From: G965267605 sp965267605
GTDB lineage: Bacteria; Bacteroidota; Bacteroidia; Flavobacteriales_E; Vicingaceae
NCBI GenBank assembly: GCA_965267605.1
Contig: OZ254088.1
Span: forward strand, 2,356,001-2,420,000
Reading direction: 5' to 3'
Length of the DNA: 64,000 bases
Below are positions 33,085 through 42,081 of the stretch, in pieces (positions within the stretch are counted from its first letter, which is position 1; every line of letters begins with the position of its first letter). The notes below the pieces were generated by a model. The model was given only the letters and a program-made list of their open reading frames with translations, ran no database searches and had not been told where the DNA came from. The translations under genes were made by a program, and so were the position numbers.

Positions 33085-33912
33085 ATGGACAAAGAATTCT
33101 GGATCCGGTCGCTTGCCATTTTGGTTCTGGTAGGACCACTGATCTTCATTCTTGTCTACGGATACATTTCTTACTTAAGCTACCAATGGAAACACTTTAT
33201 GATGAGAACCCGTTCAAGGGAGATCATCCTAAAGCCTATCAAGGAAAAGCACAAGGCTTACCTCAAACGCTCTATTCCTCATTACAATAGAATGAACCAA
33301 GAGGATCAGGTTCATTTCGAAAAGCGGGTTCAGAAATTCATCGACATGAAGAAGTTCAAGGGCCTCGGAGTTAAGGCAACGGATGAAATGAAAGTGTTGA
33401 TAGCTGCTACTGCTGTGCTCATCACCTTCGGCCACCCTCGTGTGTACTTCTCGCACTTCTGGAGAATCCTTATTTACCCTAATGCCTACCGCTCCACACA
33501 AACAAAAAAGAAACACCTAGGTGAGGTAAATGCAGCAGGATTGATCGTACTCTCCTGGAAAAGTTTTCAGGAAGGATGGCGTATCCCAAATGATGGAAGA
33601 AACCTTGGCTTACACGAAATGGCTCACGCACTGCAACTGGAGAACCGTATTGAAAATGATGAGTTTGAGTTTTTGGACAAACGGGTGCTTGATGAATTCA
33701 ATCAATTGGCAAAAGAGGAAATTGAATTCATGCGGTCCACCGGGAATGACGAGCATTTTTTCAGAACATATGGTGCAACGAACAGGCATGAGTTCTTTGC
33801 GGTATGTATCGAAGCTTATTTCGAGAGATCGGAAGACTTCAGGAATACCAGGCCAGATCTATACAGAGCCGTATCGCAAATGCTACGATTCGATCCACTC
33901 ACTCTTACGTAA
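33085..33912 (+). CDS. MtfA-like zinc peptidase
   Basis: The 275-residue protein has one N-terminal membrane segment (about 8-32) and a cytoplasmic or periplasmic domain of the MtfA (Mlc titration factor A) family. The zinc motif HExxH is His177-Glu178-Met-Ala-His181 (LGLHEMAHALQLENR), and the third ligand is probably in the HEFFAVCIEAYFER segment. In E. coli MtfA binds Mlc and has aminopeptidase activity; the target here is unknown. The gene is preceded by the small exported protein, probably in one operon. Confidence 0.87.
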   Translation: MDKEFWIRSLAILVLVGPLIFILVYGYISYLSYQWKHFMMRTRSREIILKPIKEKHKAYLKRSIPHYNRMNQEDQVHFEKRVQKFIDMKKFKGLGVKATDEMKVLIAATAVLITFGHPRVYFSHFWRILIYPNAYRSTQTKKKHLGEVNAAGLIVLSWKSFQEGWRIPNDGRNLGLHEMAHALQLENRIENDEFEFLDKRVLDEFNQLAKEEIEFMRSTGNDEHFFRTYGATNRHEFFAVCIEAYFERSEDFRNTRPDLYRAVSQMLRFDPLTLT

Positions 33913-33919
33913 CAAGAAT

Positions 33920-36550
33920 TTACAGGAACTCTCCGGCACGTTCCACCGCACGATCGAGCCCTTCCACGTCAGATCCCCCCGCAGTTGCATAAAATGGCTG
34001 ACCACCACCTCCACCTTTAATCTCCTTAGCCAGCTCTTTAACAATATTGCCAGCATGCATGCCCTTCCCTTCAACCAAATCAGAAGACACAACAACAGTC
34101 AGGTTTGGCTTCCCATTTAAGTCAGCCGCAAGCACCGCGTAAAGATTCTCCTCATCCTTCAGGGAGAAGGCGAGCTTCTTGATCGCTCCGGAATCCTGGA
34201 GATCAATTCTGGAAGCAATAACACGAACGCCTCCCACTTCTTCAGCTGCAGCGACAAGGTCACCCTTAAGGTTACCCGCTTGTTTCGCATTCGCTGATTC
34301 CAATTTCTTTTCGAGTTCCGAGTTGCGCTTCATCAATTCCTTGATAGCTTTCAACGGATCTTGTGGACTCTTAACTTCCTGACGGATAAGGTTCAGCGTA
34401 TCAATCTGATCGTTCACAAATGCCAGCGCATCAGAGGAGGTAATCGCTTCTATTCTTCGAATACCCGCAGCCACTGCAGACTCATGCCTGATCTTAAACA
34501 GTCCTACCTGACCTGTGGCTTGCACATGGGTTCCACCACATAATTCAATGGAATCACCGAATTGAATCACGCGTACAACATCATCATACTTCTCACCAAA
34601 CAGCGCCATGGCACCCATCTCTCTTGCCTGATTTAAAGGCATAGCACGATCTTCCTGTAGCTCAAGATTCTGCTGGATCAGATCGTTTACCATTGCTTCG
34701 ATCTTGTTGATCTCATCGTGTTCCACTTTCTGGAAATGCGAGAAATCAAATCTCAGATGGTGGTCGTTTACCAATGATCCTTTTTGCTCCACGTGGTCGC
34801 CAAGCACTTTTCTCAAAGCATAATGAAGCAGGTGCGTTGCCGTGTGGTTGGACATGGTCTTTTGCCGGGCCGCCACATCAACCTGTGCATGGAAAGATTT
34901 CCATGGATCCTCAGGAAGCTTCTCCGTAATATGAATAATCACACGGTTCTCCTTACGCGTATCAAGAATTGCAACGGTTTCGTCTTCGGATGCAATCTTC
35001 CCGATATCGCCCACCTGTCCTCCGCCTTCCGGGTAAAATGGAGTGAAATTGAACACCAGTTGGTACCGGTCTTCACCTTTAACAATTACCTTCCTGTAAC
35101 GCGTAATGTGCACATCACCGGAAGTGTGATCATAACCAATAAATTCTTCAACTGGATCATCTTTAAGTACAACCCAGTCTTCAGTGAAAGTATCCGCATC
35201 CTTCTTTGAACGGTCTTTCTGCACTTGCAATTCTGCCTGAAATCCTTCTTCGTCAACACCCAACTCATACGACTTCGCAATCAAACCTGTAAGGTCTACC
35301 GGGAAACCATACGTATCATACAGCTCAAAAACATCCTTTCCAGGAACCACCTTCTCCCCTTTTGTGTTGAGGTCAATACAGATTTGATCAATCTTCTTTA
35401 ACCCCTGATCCAATGTTCTGAAGAATGAAACCTCCTCCTCGCGGATAACTTTCTCTATCAATTCCTTCTGCTGCACCAACTCCGGAAAAACACTTTCAAA
35501 TTGTCGCGAAATAACCGGAACCAATCGGTGTAAAAACGGCTCCTTCAGGTTAAGCGATTGGTAGCCATACCTCACCGCTCTTCTCAGAATTCTCCTTATA
35601 ACGTAACCGGCTCCAGTATTGGAAGGCAATTGTCCATCTGCGATGGCAAATGCAATGGCCCGGATATGATCTACGATTACTCGAAAAGCCACATTGATAA
35701 TCTCCTGCCCTTTACCCGTCTCTTCAGGACGGTATCTAAGGCCACTTATATCCTCAACTTTATCCAGAAGCCCTTTGAATACATCGGAATCATACGTGGA
35801 AGACTTGCCCTGCATTACCGCAGCCAGTCTTTCGAATCCCATACCCGTATCCACATGTTTGTTGGGCAGCGGTTCCAAAGAACGATCCACTTTCCTGTTG
35901 AATTCCATGAATACCAGGTTCCAAATCTCAATTACCTGTGGATGGTCTTTATTGACCAATAATTGGCCGGGAGTAGTTTTTCTGGCACTTTCCGGTCGAA
36001 GGTCAATGTGAATTTCCGAGCACGGACCACATGGCCCCTGTTCTCCCATTTCCCAGAAATTATCCTTCTTATCAAATGCAAGAATTCGCTCAGCTGGCAC
36101 ATGCCTTTCCCAGAAATAACGCGCAGCACCATCCTCCTCAAGGCCATCAGTTTCGTCTCCCTGAAAGATCGTTACATACAACCTGTCCTTATCGAGCCCT
36201 AGCACATCCGTTAGCAGTTCCCACGCCCAGGCGATGGCGTCTTCTTTAAAGTAATCTCCAAAGCTCCAGTTCCCAAGCATTTCAAACATGGTGTGGTGAT
36301 AAGTATCCACCCCTACTTCTTCCAGGTCGTTGTGCTTACCTGAAACCCTCAAACATTTCTGCGTATTGGCAACTCTTGTATGTTTGGCCTCACTATTGGC
36401 GAGGAAGATATCCTTGAACTGGTTCATCCCAGCATTGGTGAACATCAGCGTAGGGTCATCCTTGTGAACCATTGGTCCGGATGCAACAATCTCGTGCCCC
36501 TTGTTCTCAAAAAAATCGAGAAACTTCGCCCTTATCTCAGCTGATTTCAT
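33920..36550 (-). CDS. alaS: Alanine-tRNA ligase
   Basis: AlaRS charges tRNA-Ala. The 876-residue protein has the class II catalytic domain at the N-terminus (FLDFFENKGHEIVASGPMV, TNAGMNQFKDIFL), the tRNA-recognition domain (about 240-460), the editing domain with its zinc ligands (HTATHLLHYALRKVLG and CGGTHVQATGQ) and the C-terminal C-Ala/DHHA1 domain ending in a glycine-rich segment (GGGGGQPFYATAGG). It is divergent from the M23 gene and convergent with the MtfA-like gene, with seven bases between their stops. Confidence 0.98.
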   Translation of the reverse strand: MKSAEIRAKFLDFFENKGHEIVASGPMVHKDDPTLMFTNAGMNQFKDIFLANSEAKHTRVANTQKCLRVSGKHNDLEEVGVDTYHHTMFEMLGNWSFGDYFKEDAIAWAWELLTDVLGLDKDRLYVTIFQGDETDGLEEDGAARYFWERHVPAERILAFDKKDNFWEMGEQGPCGPCSEIHIDLRPESARKTTPGQLLVNKDHPQVIEIWNLVFMEFNRKVDRSLEPLPNKHVDTGMGFERLAAVMQGKSSTYDSDVFKGLLDKVEDISGLRYRPEETGKGQEIINVAFRVIVDHIRAIAFAIADGQLPSNTGAGYVIRRILRRAVRYGYQSLNLKEPFLHRLVPVISRQFESVFPELVQQKELIEKVIREEEVSFFRTLDQGLKKIDQICIDLNTKGEKVVPGKDVFELYDTYGFPVDLTGLIAKSYELGVDEEGFQAELQVQKDRSKKDADTFTEDWVVLKDDPVEEFIGYDHTSGDVHITRYRKVIVKGEDRYQLVFNFTPFYPEGGGQVGDIGKIASEDETVAILDTRKENRVIIHITEKLPEDPWKSFHAQVDVAARQKTMSNHTATHLLHYALRKVLGDHVEQKGSLVNDHHLRFDFSHFQKVEHDEINKIEAMVNDLIQQNLELQEDRAMPLNQAREMGAMALFGEKYDDVVRVIQFGDSIELCGGTHVQATGQVGLFKIRHESAVAAGIRRIEAITSSDALAFVNDQIDTLNLIRQEVKSPQDPLKAIKELMKRNSELEKKLESANAKQAGNLKGDLVAAAEEVGGVRVIASRIDLQDSGAIKKLAFSLKDEENLYAVLAADLNGKPNLTVVVSSDLVEGKGMHAGNIVKELAKEIKGGGGGQPFYATAGGSDVEGLDRAVERAGEFL

Positions 36551-36580
36551 TCCGTTAAATCTTGTTAATTCAATTCGCCT

Positions 36581-36641
36581 CGGTGTACCTCACACCGGCA
36601 AAGACTGGAAGATTCAATATATTTGACCCTCCGTTTGCCGG
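36581..36641. promoter_or_regulatory. Inverted repeats in the alaS / M23 divergent promoter region
   Basis: CCGGCAAA (36595-36602) and TTTGCCGG (36634-36641) are perfect 8-bp inverted repeats 31 bases apart. They enclose the M23 -7 element. A second inverted repeat, CGGTGT-N5-ACACCG (36581-36597), overlaps the left arm on the alaS side. The arms could be protein-binding sites or form a stem in the alaS leader RNA. Confidence 0.45.
36618..36625 (+). promoter_or_regulatory. -7 element of the M23 peptidase gene
   Basis: TATATTTG is an exact match to TAnnTTTG, 51 bases before the ATG at 36677. No clear TTG -33 element is present. Confidence 0.6.
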
Positions 36642-36676
36642 GAGCTAAATTAACTTTATTCCTTCTTTGAACCAAT

Positions 36677-37651
36677 ATGGCTAAGACCAAGTACAGGATC
36701 AATCCCGAAACCTTAGAGTACGAAAAGGTACAGATAGGCCTCAAGGGATATGTTGTGCGTGGTCTTGCGCTTACCGGGATTTCTATGCTCGTGGCGTTTG
36801 TGGCATTCATGATTGCTATCACTTACATCGACAGTCCAAAGGAAAAGAAGCTAAAGGGTGAGCACGCCAGGTTACTTGCGCAGTACAGTACGTTGAACAA
36901 ACGTATCGATGATATGGAATCTGTGTTGAAGGATATTGAACATCGTGATGACAATATCTATAGGACCATCTTCGAAGCGGAACCGATTCCTGAAGAGGTT
37001 AGACAAAGTGGAATTGGTGGCAGCTATGGTAGATACAGGCACCTTGAAACATTAGAAAATTCAGAGCTTGTAGTGAATACTGCATTGAAAGTGGATAAGC
37101 TTACAAAGCGTTTGTACATGCAGTCTAAGTCTTTTGATGAGGTGATCGAAATGACCAAGAAGAAAGATAAGATGCTGGCCTCGATCCCTGCGATACAACC
37201 TCTATCTAACAACGACCTTACGCGTATGGCATCGGGATTTGGTTATCGTACTGACCCCATATACAAAACGAAGAAGTTTCATGCGGGAATGGATTTTACT
37301 GCACCAACAGGAACTCCAATCTACGCTACGGGTGACGGCACTGTACTTCGCGCGGATGCCGAATCCAGCGGATACGGTCGCCATGTAAGGATCAATCACG
37401 GATACGGCTACGTTACCCTCTATGCCCACATGAAGAAGATGCTTGTTAGACCTGGACAAAAGGTAAAACGCGGTGACATTATCGGACTGGTTGGTTGTAG
37501 CGGGAAATGTGTTGGACCACATTGCCACTATGAAGTACGTAAGAATGACATTCCGATCAACCCTGTGAACTTCTACTTCAGTGACCTTACTCCAGATGAG
37601 TATGAGAAGCTAATCAAGCTGGCTTCTGCACCTACGCAGGCGCTCGATTGA
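36677..37651 (+). CDS. M23 family peptidoglycan endopeptidase
   Basis: The 324-residue protein has one N-terminal membrane anchor (about 29-51), a coiled-coil stretch (about 60-90) and a C-terminal M23/LytM domain (about 195-300). The zinc ligands are visible: His202 and Asp206 (HAGMDFTAPTG) and His284 (GPHCHYEV), with His282 as the catalytic-side histidine. It should cut peptide cross-links in peptidoglycan or, as a membrane-anchored LytM protein, control such enzymes. It is adjacent to alaS in many Bacteroidota, as I recall. Confidence 0.92.
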   Translation: MAKTKYRINPETLEYEKVQIGLKGYVVRGLALTGISMLVAFVAFMIAITYIDSPKEKKLKGEHARLLAQYSTLNKRIDDMESVLKDIEHRDDNIYRTIFEAEPIPEEVRQSGIGGSYGRYRHLETLENSELVVNTALKVDKLTKRLYMQSKSFDEVIEMTKKKDKMLASIPAIQPLSNNDLTRMASGFGYRTDPIYKTKKFHAGMDFTAPTGTPIYATGDGTVLRADAESSGYGRHVRINHGYGYVTLYAHMKKMLVRPGQKVKRGDIIGLVGCSGKCVGPHCHYEVRKNDIPINPVNFYFSDLTPDEYEKLIKLASAPTQALD

Positions 37652-39127
37652 TCACTTGATCCTCAGTGCTACATCGTAAGGGTCTACCGAAACCTCCACT
37701 TTATAATCCGAATTCAACTGCTGTGAGGAGAGGTTATACCTCGTGACATAACCATTGTTTCCTTCGCAACCCGTATAGTGATGTGGCGCATCTGCTCCTG
37801 TTGGGTCCGCGTTTCTATTAACTACGATCACTTCGTTGGTTGCAACATCGTACGCAAGTCCCTTGGGTTGGTATCCTGGATTTACGGTTGCGCTTACCTG
37901 CCAATTGGAAAGATCAATGACGTATAGCAAGCCTTTCTTTCCTTGCGATAGGTCTTCCATACACGAGACCACCGCCTTATTCGATGTGGTAGAGAATACT
38001 ATATCTGCTGGAAACCCACCAACTCCGGTTACGGATACCAGCGTATCGGTATTCGCATCGTACCGCCTGACCTCGTTCGATTTCTCGCACAGCATCACAT
38101 ACTGAGAACCAGATGGAGTAAAAGTGATTACGGAAGGTCGGTACGCAGACCCTGTAAATTGTTCGTTATCTACTGGATTCACCAGATGTCTGGAGACCTG
38201 TGGCACCACAAGGTTTGTGAAATCAATCCGGTAATAGAAGTTAGAAGTATTGGCCGAAACGAGTAGCACGGAATCCGAAGGATGAAATGCTATTCCCTGG
38301 GGGAAGTAGATGGAATCTACTGGATTGTTAAACTCCTTGATCAACGTCATTGTAGGAAGATCAATAAGCGCAACCGAACCTCCTCCGTAACCAGTATTAC
38401 CAACCCAATTTGTAAGTGCCGCTGTTCTACCGTCAGGTGCGATTTCCATGTTTCTCCAAAACCCATCCGTAAGCTGGATACTCCCTACCTGTTCATCTGA
38501 GGAGCAAGAAAATTTCTTTAGTAATCCGTTGTGGCCCAAGGTGAACCATGAGTTCCCATCTGGAGTACATCTGATGGTCTCAACAGGTTTGTTGTAACCT
38601 GTACCAATATCAATGTATCGCATAAGGAGTCCGGTTTCCAGATCGAAAACTGACACCAGATCACAGCCATCATTCAAAACATAGTATTTACTTCGAGTGG
38701 CGTGATCGTGAAATGGAAGTTGACCCTGGTTATTTGGAGCGCCATTTAAAATCCAATCGTGAAGAACCTCGACCTCCTCACGTGAAAGCGGCTCTCGTCC
38801 GAACGGCATAAGTGGGGGCACGCTTAACCCCAGATCCTCATACTGATTGCTGAAGAGAAAAATGGTGCTTTGGTCTACCCAGAAGGGAACTACCGCGGGA
38901 TTCTTATTGGCACCTCCTTCCAGTAAAGTAGACCAGGAAGCAAGCGACAATCCACCAGCGGCTTGTTTACTGATTTCATTGTGACATCCCGATACCGCGC
39001 ACTTGGTAACAAGGATCTTTCCTACCTCAGTTGGATAACCATCAAACTTTGGAATCTCCTGATCACGTTGACACGAAATCAACAAGGGGAGCATCAGAAG
39101 CAGCTCAATCTTCCGTAACCGGAACAT
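37652..39127 (-). CDS. Lipoprotein with cytochrome-c-like motif and beta-propeller
   Basis: I chose the ATG at 39127 (491 residues, MFRLRKIELLLMLPLLISCQ), because it gives a lipoprotein signal with Cys19; a longer frame begins up to 249 bases earlier but overlaps the upstream lipoprotein gene. Residues 40-140 look like a small cytochrome c domain: the heme motif is CAVSGCH (43-49), a CX4CH variant, and a candidate axial Met lies in PPLMPFGREPLS followed by HDWILNGAP. Residues 150-491 are YVTN/NHL-like beta-propeller repeats (DGCDLVSVFDLETGLLMRYI, YRIDFTNLVVPQ and others). Probably an outer-membrane electron-transfer or binding protein. The start overlaps the upstream gene by 23 bases. Confidence 0.75.
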   Translation of the reverse strand: MFRLRKIELLLMLPLLISCQRDQEIPKFDGYPTEVGKILVTKCAVSGCHNEISKQAAGGLSLASWSTLLEGGANKNPAVVPFWVDQSTIFLFSNQYEDLGLSVPPLMPFGREPLSREEVEVLHDWILNGAPNNQGQLPFHDHATRSKYYVLNDGCDLVSVFDLETGLLMRYIDIGTGYNKPVETIRCTPDGNSWFTLGHNGLLKKFSCSSDEQVGSIQLTDGFWRNMEIAPDGRTAALTNWVGNTGYGGGSVALIDLPTMTLIKEFNNPVDSIYFPQGIAFHPSDSVLLVSANTSNFYYRIDFTNLVVPQVSRHLVNPVDNEQFTGSAYRPSVITFTPSGSQYVMLCEKSNEVRRYDANTDTLVSVTGVGGFPADIVFSTTSNKAVVSCMEDLSQGKKGLLYVIDLSNWQVSATVNPGYQPKGLAYDVATNEVIVVNRNADPTGADAPHHYTGCEGNNGYVTRYNLSSQQLNSDYKVEVSVDPYDVALRIK

Positions 39128-39473
39128 CAACGGTTTCCGTTTTGTTCTTTTTGAGAAGTATGGGAATACCGCCTTTAACCTCCTGTGATATGGCTTTATC
39201 GAATCCAACACCATAAAGGTAGTAATAGCCTTTCTGTAGTTCTTTGATCTCGAAATAGGCATTTGCATCTGCCTGCACAGCGTGATCATATATAGAAATG
39301 TCCTCTCCAGGAAATTCCCTGGCTCCGAACTTGATGTACACGGTGGCATCTGGAATCGCGACCTCATGGTGTTCAACGTTTCCCTGAATGTTCACTTTAC
39401 CACCCAAGCCCTCTTCCTTGGAACAGGAAAGGCACGCCAGGGCAAGAACAGGTATGAACAGGAACTTTTTCAT
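39105..39473 (-). CDS. Small lipoprotein with carboxypeptidase-regulatory-like domain
   Basis: A 122-residue lipoprotein: the N-terminus (MKKFLFIPVLALACLSCSKE) has a type II signal with Cys14 or Cys17 as lipid site. The rest is a single beta-sandwich of the carboxypeptidase regulatory/SpaA type (AIPDATVYIKFGAREFPG, then DANAYFEIKELQKGYYYLYG). It overlaps the cytochrome/propeller gene by 23 bases and is probably its partner. A terminator hairpin lies immediately before its start codon. Confidence 0.72.
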   Translation of the reverse strand: MKKFLFIPVLALACLSCSKEEGLGGKVNIQGNVEHHEVAIPDATVYIKFGAREFPGEDISIYDHAVQADANAYFEIKELQKGYYYLYGVGFDKAISQEVKGGIPILLKKNKTETVDVPVTED

Positions 39474-39476
39474 GAT

Positions 39477-39506
39477 AAAAAACCCACCCGGCTAGGGGTG
39501 GGTTTT
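39477..39506 (-). terminator. Terminator of the GEVED gene, abutting the next start codon
   Basis: On the minus strand AAAACCCACCCC and GGGTGGGTTTTTT form a strong stem ending in a U-run. It terminates the GEVED-protein transcript, whose stop codon is at 39526. The U-run ends only three bases before the ATG of the downstream lipoprotein gene (39473), leaving no room for a normal leader. Confidence 0.85.
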
Positions 39507-39525
39507 ACGCGAATAATAAGCAGAA

Positions 39526-40377
39526 TTATTTTACAATTTTTCTGCTGACCAAACCTGAATTAGTGCGCATTACCACAAGGTAAACGCCCTTTGAAGAAAT
39601 TGAATTCAAATCGATGACTTGCGTGTACCTGCCATCGTTCTGAGTTTTGTTGATTACGTTCTGAACAACTTTGCCCTGAACGTCCAATACCTGGATATCA
39701 ACGTTGGTTTTAGTGTTTAACTCGTAATTCACCAATACCCTGTTATTAACGTAATCCGTTACAAGACCTGAGAAGGTACCTTCCTTGAGTTCGGTAACCG
39801 AAGTACCTGTAGCAATATTGATGTTATAATCTTCACATTCACCGTGCTGTCCAATACCGGTACTGTATCCACATGGTGTGGGAGGATCATGTCCTTCATT
39901 TACCAGCATATCTTCGTAAACCCTCATTCTGGTTGTGCCTGTAACAGCACCCGCGGGGATTGTAACGTTAGCGGTTGCAGTGGCACCACCTGTTGGACCA
40001 GGCGTCTGACACTGGATACCATCGGCATTCAGCACTTCTTCACCATTATCGTTGAAATCGCCATCGCCATTCCAATCGATCCAAACACGAACGTTCAATT
40101 GTCCTGAAAACGTACCGATTAGCGTATGCCATAGATCAACATTCAGCGTATACGTTTGACCTTTATTAACTGTAGGGGCAGCAACTGATCCTGTATAATC
40201 CGTATATCCGTCAGCATCGGAAGTACTGTTGTTCAGTGTTCCGAACTGTACATTGGTGATACCAGTGTAGGGTCCTGTAAGATAAGCGGGAGGAGTACAG
40301 TACTGAGCCTCGGCAACACTTGCAGATCCGGCCCAGGTGATCAGAAGTGCACAAATAGGATGTAGTAGTTTTTTCAT
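39526..40377 (-). CDS. T9SS-secreted GEVED-domain protein
   Basis: The 283-residue protein has a signal peptide (1-24), a first beta domain starting YCTPPAYLTGPYTGI, a GEVED domain (about 90-190; VWIDWNGDGDFNDNGEEVL is the calcium-binding-type segment and GECEDYNI the eponymous end) and a T9SS sorting domain (about 200-283, GKVVQNVINKTQNDG, then GVYLVVMRTN). GEVED domains are common in Bacteroidota surface proteins and often occur with proteases or adhesins; here it stands alone. Divergent from the 509-residue protein gene. Confidence 0.85.
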   Translation of the reverse strand: MKKLLHPICALLITWAGSASVAEAQYCTPPAYLTGPYTGITNVQFGTLNNSTSDADGYTDYTGSVAAPTVNKGQTYTLNVDLWHTLIGTFSGQLNVRVWIDWNGDGDFNDNGEEVLNADGIQCQTPGPTGGATATANVTIPAGAVTGTTRMRVYEDMLVNEGHDPPTPCGYSTGIGQHGECEDYNINIATGTSVTELKEGTFSGLVTDYVNNRVLVNYELNTKTNVDIQVLDVQGKVVQNVINKTQNDGRYTQVIDLNSISSKGVYLVVMRTNSGLVSRKIVK

Positions 40378-40514
40378 AAGCAGTTGATTTGAGAATAAAA
40401 GTAGCAGCCTTACGCGCGCAGTTCAACTAAAAACTACTCATTTATTCTGTTTCTAATAACTTAAAATATTCATATAACATTGATTTATAGTTATTTAAAT
40501 AATATATTTATTCT

Positions 40515-42044
40515 ATGTCAAATACTCTTTCAAGTAACTTAATCGACCTACATGTTTCCTTTACACCGCAAGAACATCGGTTGTTTTCAAGATTCGTATT
40601 TAGCAAGATTGGAGAAGGCTCTAAGTCTGGAAAGCTCACGAGAAAGGTACTCCAACAGCTAAAGGGAAAGGAGTTTGCGCATTGGTTTAACCGACACTCA
40701 TCCAAAGAACGCAAAGACATCTCCAAGGTTCTTCATCAAGTAGGTCAGTACACCAAGCAATACCTTATTGAACACCGTGAAGATCACAATGCACCTTTCG
40801 AAGCACAAATCAATTATTCCAAAGTCTTACTTGAACGAGGATTGATATCCAAAGCGGCTAAAATCGTGGCTGCGTTAAAGACACAATTGCATGATCAGGA
40901 GAACTGGCCCCTACTTATCCAGGTGCTAGACCAGGAGCGTGCCTTAACACTTAGCGACCTCTCCCAACAGGACCTTATGCAGCGGCTGGCGGAGCTAAAT
41001 CTATCCAAGGAACGCTGCCTCGAATGCATGGCCGAGGAGCACGAAATTCAATCACTGTGCGATTTACTTACACCCCTTTTGGTACAAAGAGGACACCTTG
41101 ATGCGGAAAACAATGAGTTTGTAAAGCACTTGCTCGACCGAGAGACACTAGCAGAGGGAAGAACCTTTAAGTCTGCACGGGCAGAAGCCTTCTACCATTT
41201 CTTCTTTTCTGCCTACCATTACGTTCAGGGAGACTTCGCAAAGGCCATGGAAGCCAGTGAGGCCAGGTTAAATGTATTTGAGCGCAACCAGGGCTTGATC
41301 GATGGACAACCCAGGGTGTACCTCAGCTCGGTTAACAACTACATAGTTACAGCCAACCAGGGCAACCGACTGGATAAGGTTGAGGAATGGGTAGGAAAAA
41401 TGAAAGCTATTCCTCTGCAACGCGTCAAAAAATTCTCGCGCAAAGACCAATTCTACTACTACGAGCGGTTGTATTACAACCAACTGGAGCTTGACATGAA
41501 AAGACTTCAAATTGATCAAGCGCTGGAATACATTCCCGAGATCATAGACTTTGTTGACTCCAACAGTGGAAGGATCACTACGTACTCCAGAATCATTCTG
41601 TACTATCACTTTGCCACATGCTACTATTACTCAGGCAACAAGAGAAAAGCCAGTACTTACGCTGCAAATATTATCCTAACCGCACCTGAGCACATACGTG
41701 CGGATTACATTAGCGCATCTTATATACTACAGCTGGTAATTGCATTAGAGGAACAAGACCCTTTACTTCCTACCATCGTTAAACAAACCCTTTCGTATTT
41801 CAAGCGAAAAACAGAAATCAACCCTGTTGAGCAGTTTATTTATCAATCATTGACTTCCCGGAAAACCCTGAAAAACCTACGAAACAAGGAGGGCCTCCAA
41901 CAGCTTAAATCTGAACTGGAACGGGTAATTGAGGAACAGGAGGTTCGTAGCAGTTTGCTTCGCTATTTTGATCTACTGGCGTGGCTTGAGGCCAGAATTG
42001 AGAATAAATCCATGCTTGCAATAATGAAGCGTAACGCGCAGTAA
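40515..42044 (+). CDS. Large helical-repeat protein of unknown function
   Basis: A 509-residue protein without signal peptide or membrane segments. The sequence is strongly helical with TPR-like pairs (YHFFFSAYHYVQGDFAKAME, YYYERLYYNQLELDMKRLQI, YYHFATCYYYSGNKRKASTY). A Tyr-rich concave surface (FYYYERLYYN, YYHFATCYYY) is notable. I recognise no named family. The upstream region (40378-40514) is very AT-rich and separates it from the divergent GEVED gene. Confidence 0.6.
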   Translation: MSNTLSSNLIDLHVSFTPQEHRLFSRFVFSKIGEGSKSGKLTRKVLQQLKGKEFAHWFNRHSSKERKDISKVLHQVGQYTKQYLIEHREDHNAPFEAQINYSKVLLERGLISKAAKIVAALKTQLHDQENWPLLIQVLDQERALTLSDLSQQDLMQRLAELNLSKERCLECMAEEHEIQSLCDLLTPLLVQRGHLDAENNEFVKHLLDRETLAEGRTFKSARAEAFYHFFFSAYHYVQGDFAKAMEASEARLNVFERNQGLIDGQPRVYLSSVNNYIVTANQGNRLDKVEEWVGKMKAIPLQRVKKFSRKDQFYYYERLYYNQLELDMKRLQIDQALEYIPEIIDFVDSNSGRITTYSRIILYYHFATCYYYSGNKRKASTYAANIILTAPEHIRADYISASYILQLVIALEEQDPLLPTIVKQTLSYFKRKTEINPVEQFIYQSLTSRKTLKNLRNKEGLQQLKSELERVIEEQEVRSSLLRYFDLLAWLEARIENKSMLAIMKRNAQ

Positions 42045-42081
42045 TTCAACTTTTTTATAAATTAGAATCTACGCCACGCGA

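Noticed and set aside
36551..36676. T-box riboswitch in the alaS leader
   Set aside because: The leader is too short, and I see neither the T-box consensus nor a terminator pair. The inverted repeats are better read as operator or simple stem candidates.
39128..39376. 83-residue N-terminal extension of the cytochrome/propeller lipoprotein
   Set aside because: It would overlap the upstream lipoprotein gene almost entirely and bury the lipoprotein signal inside the protein. The internal ATG at 39127 is the more likely start.
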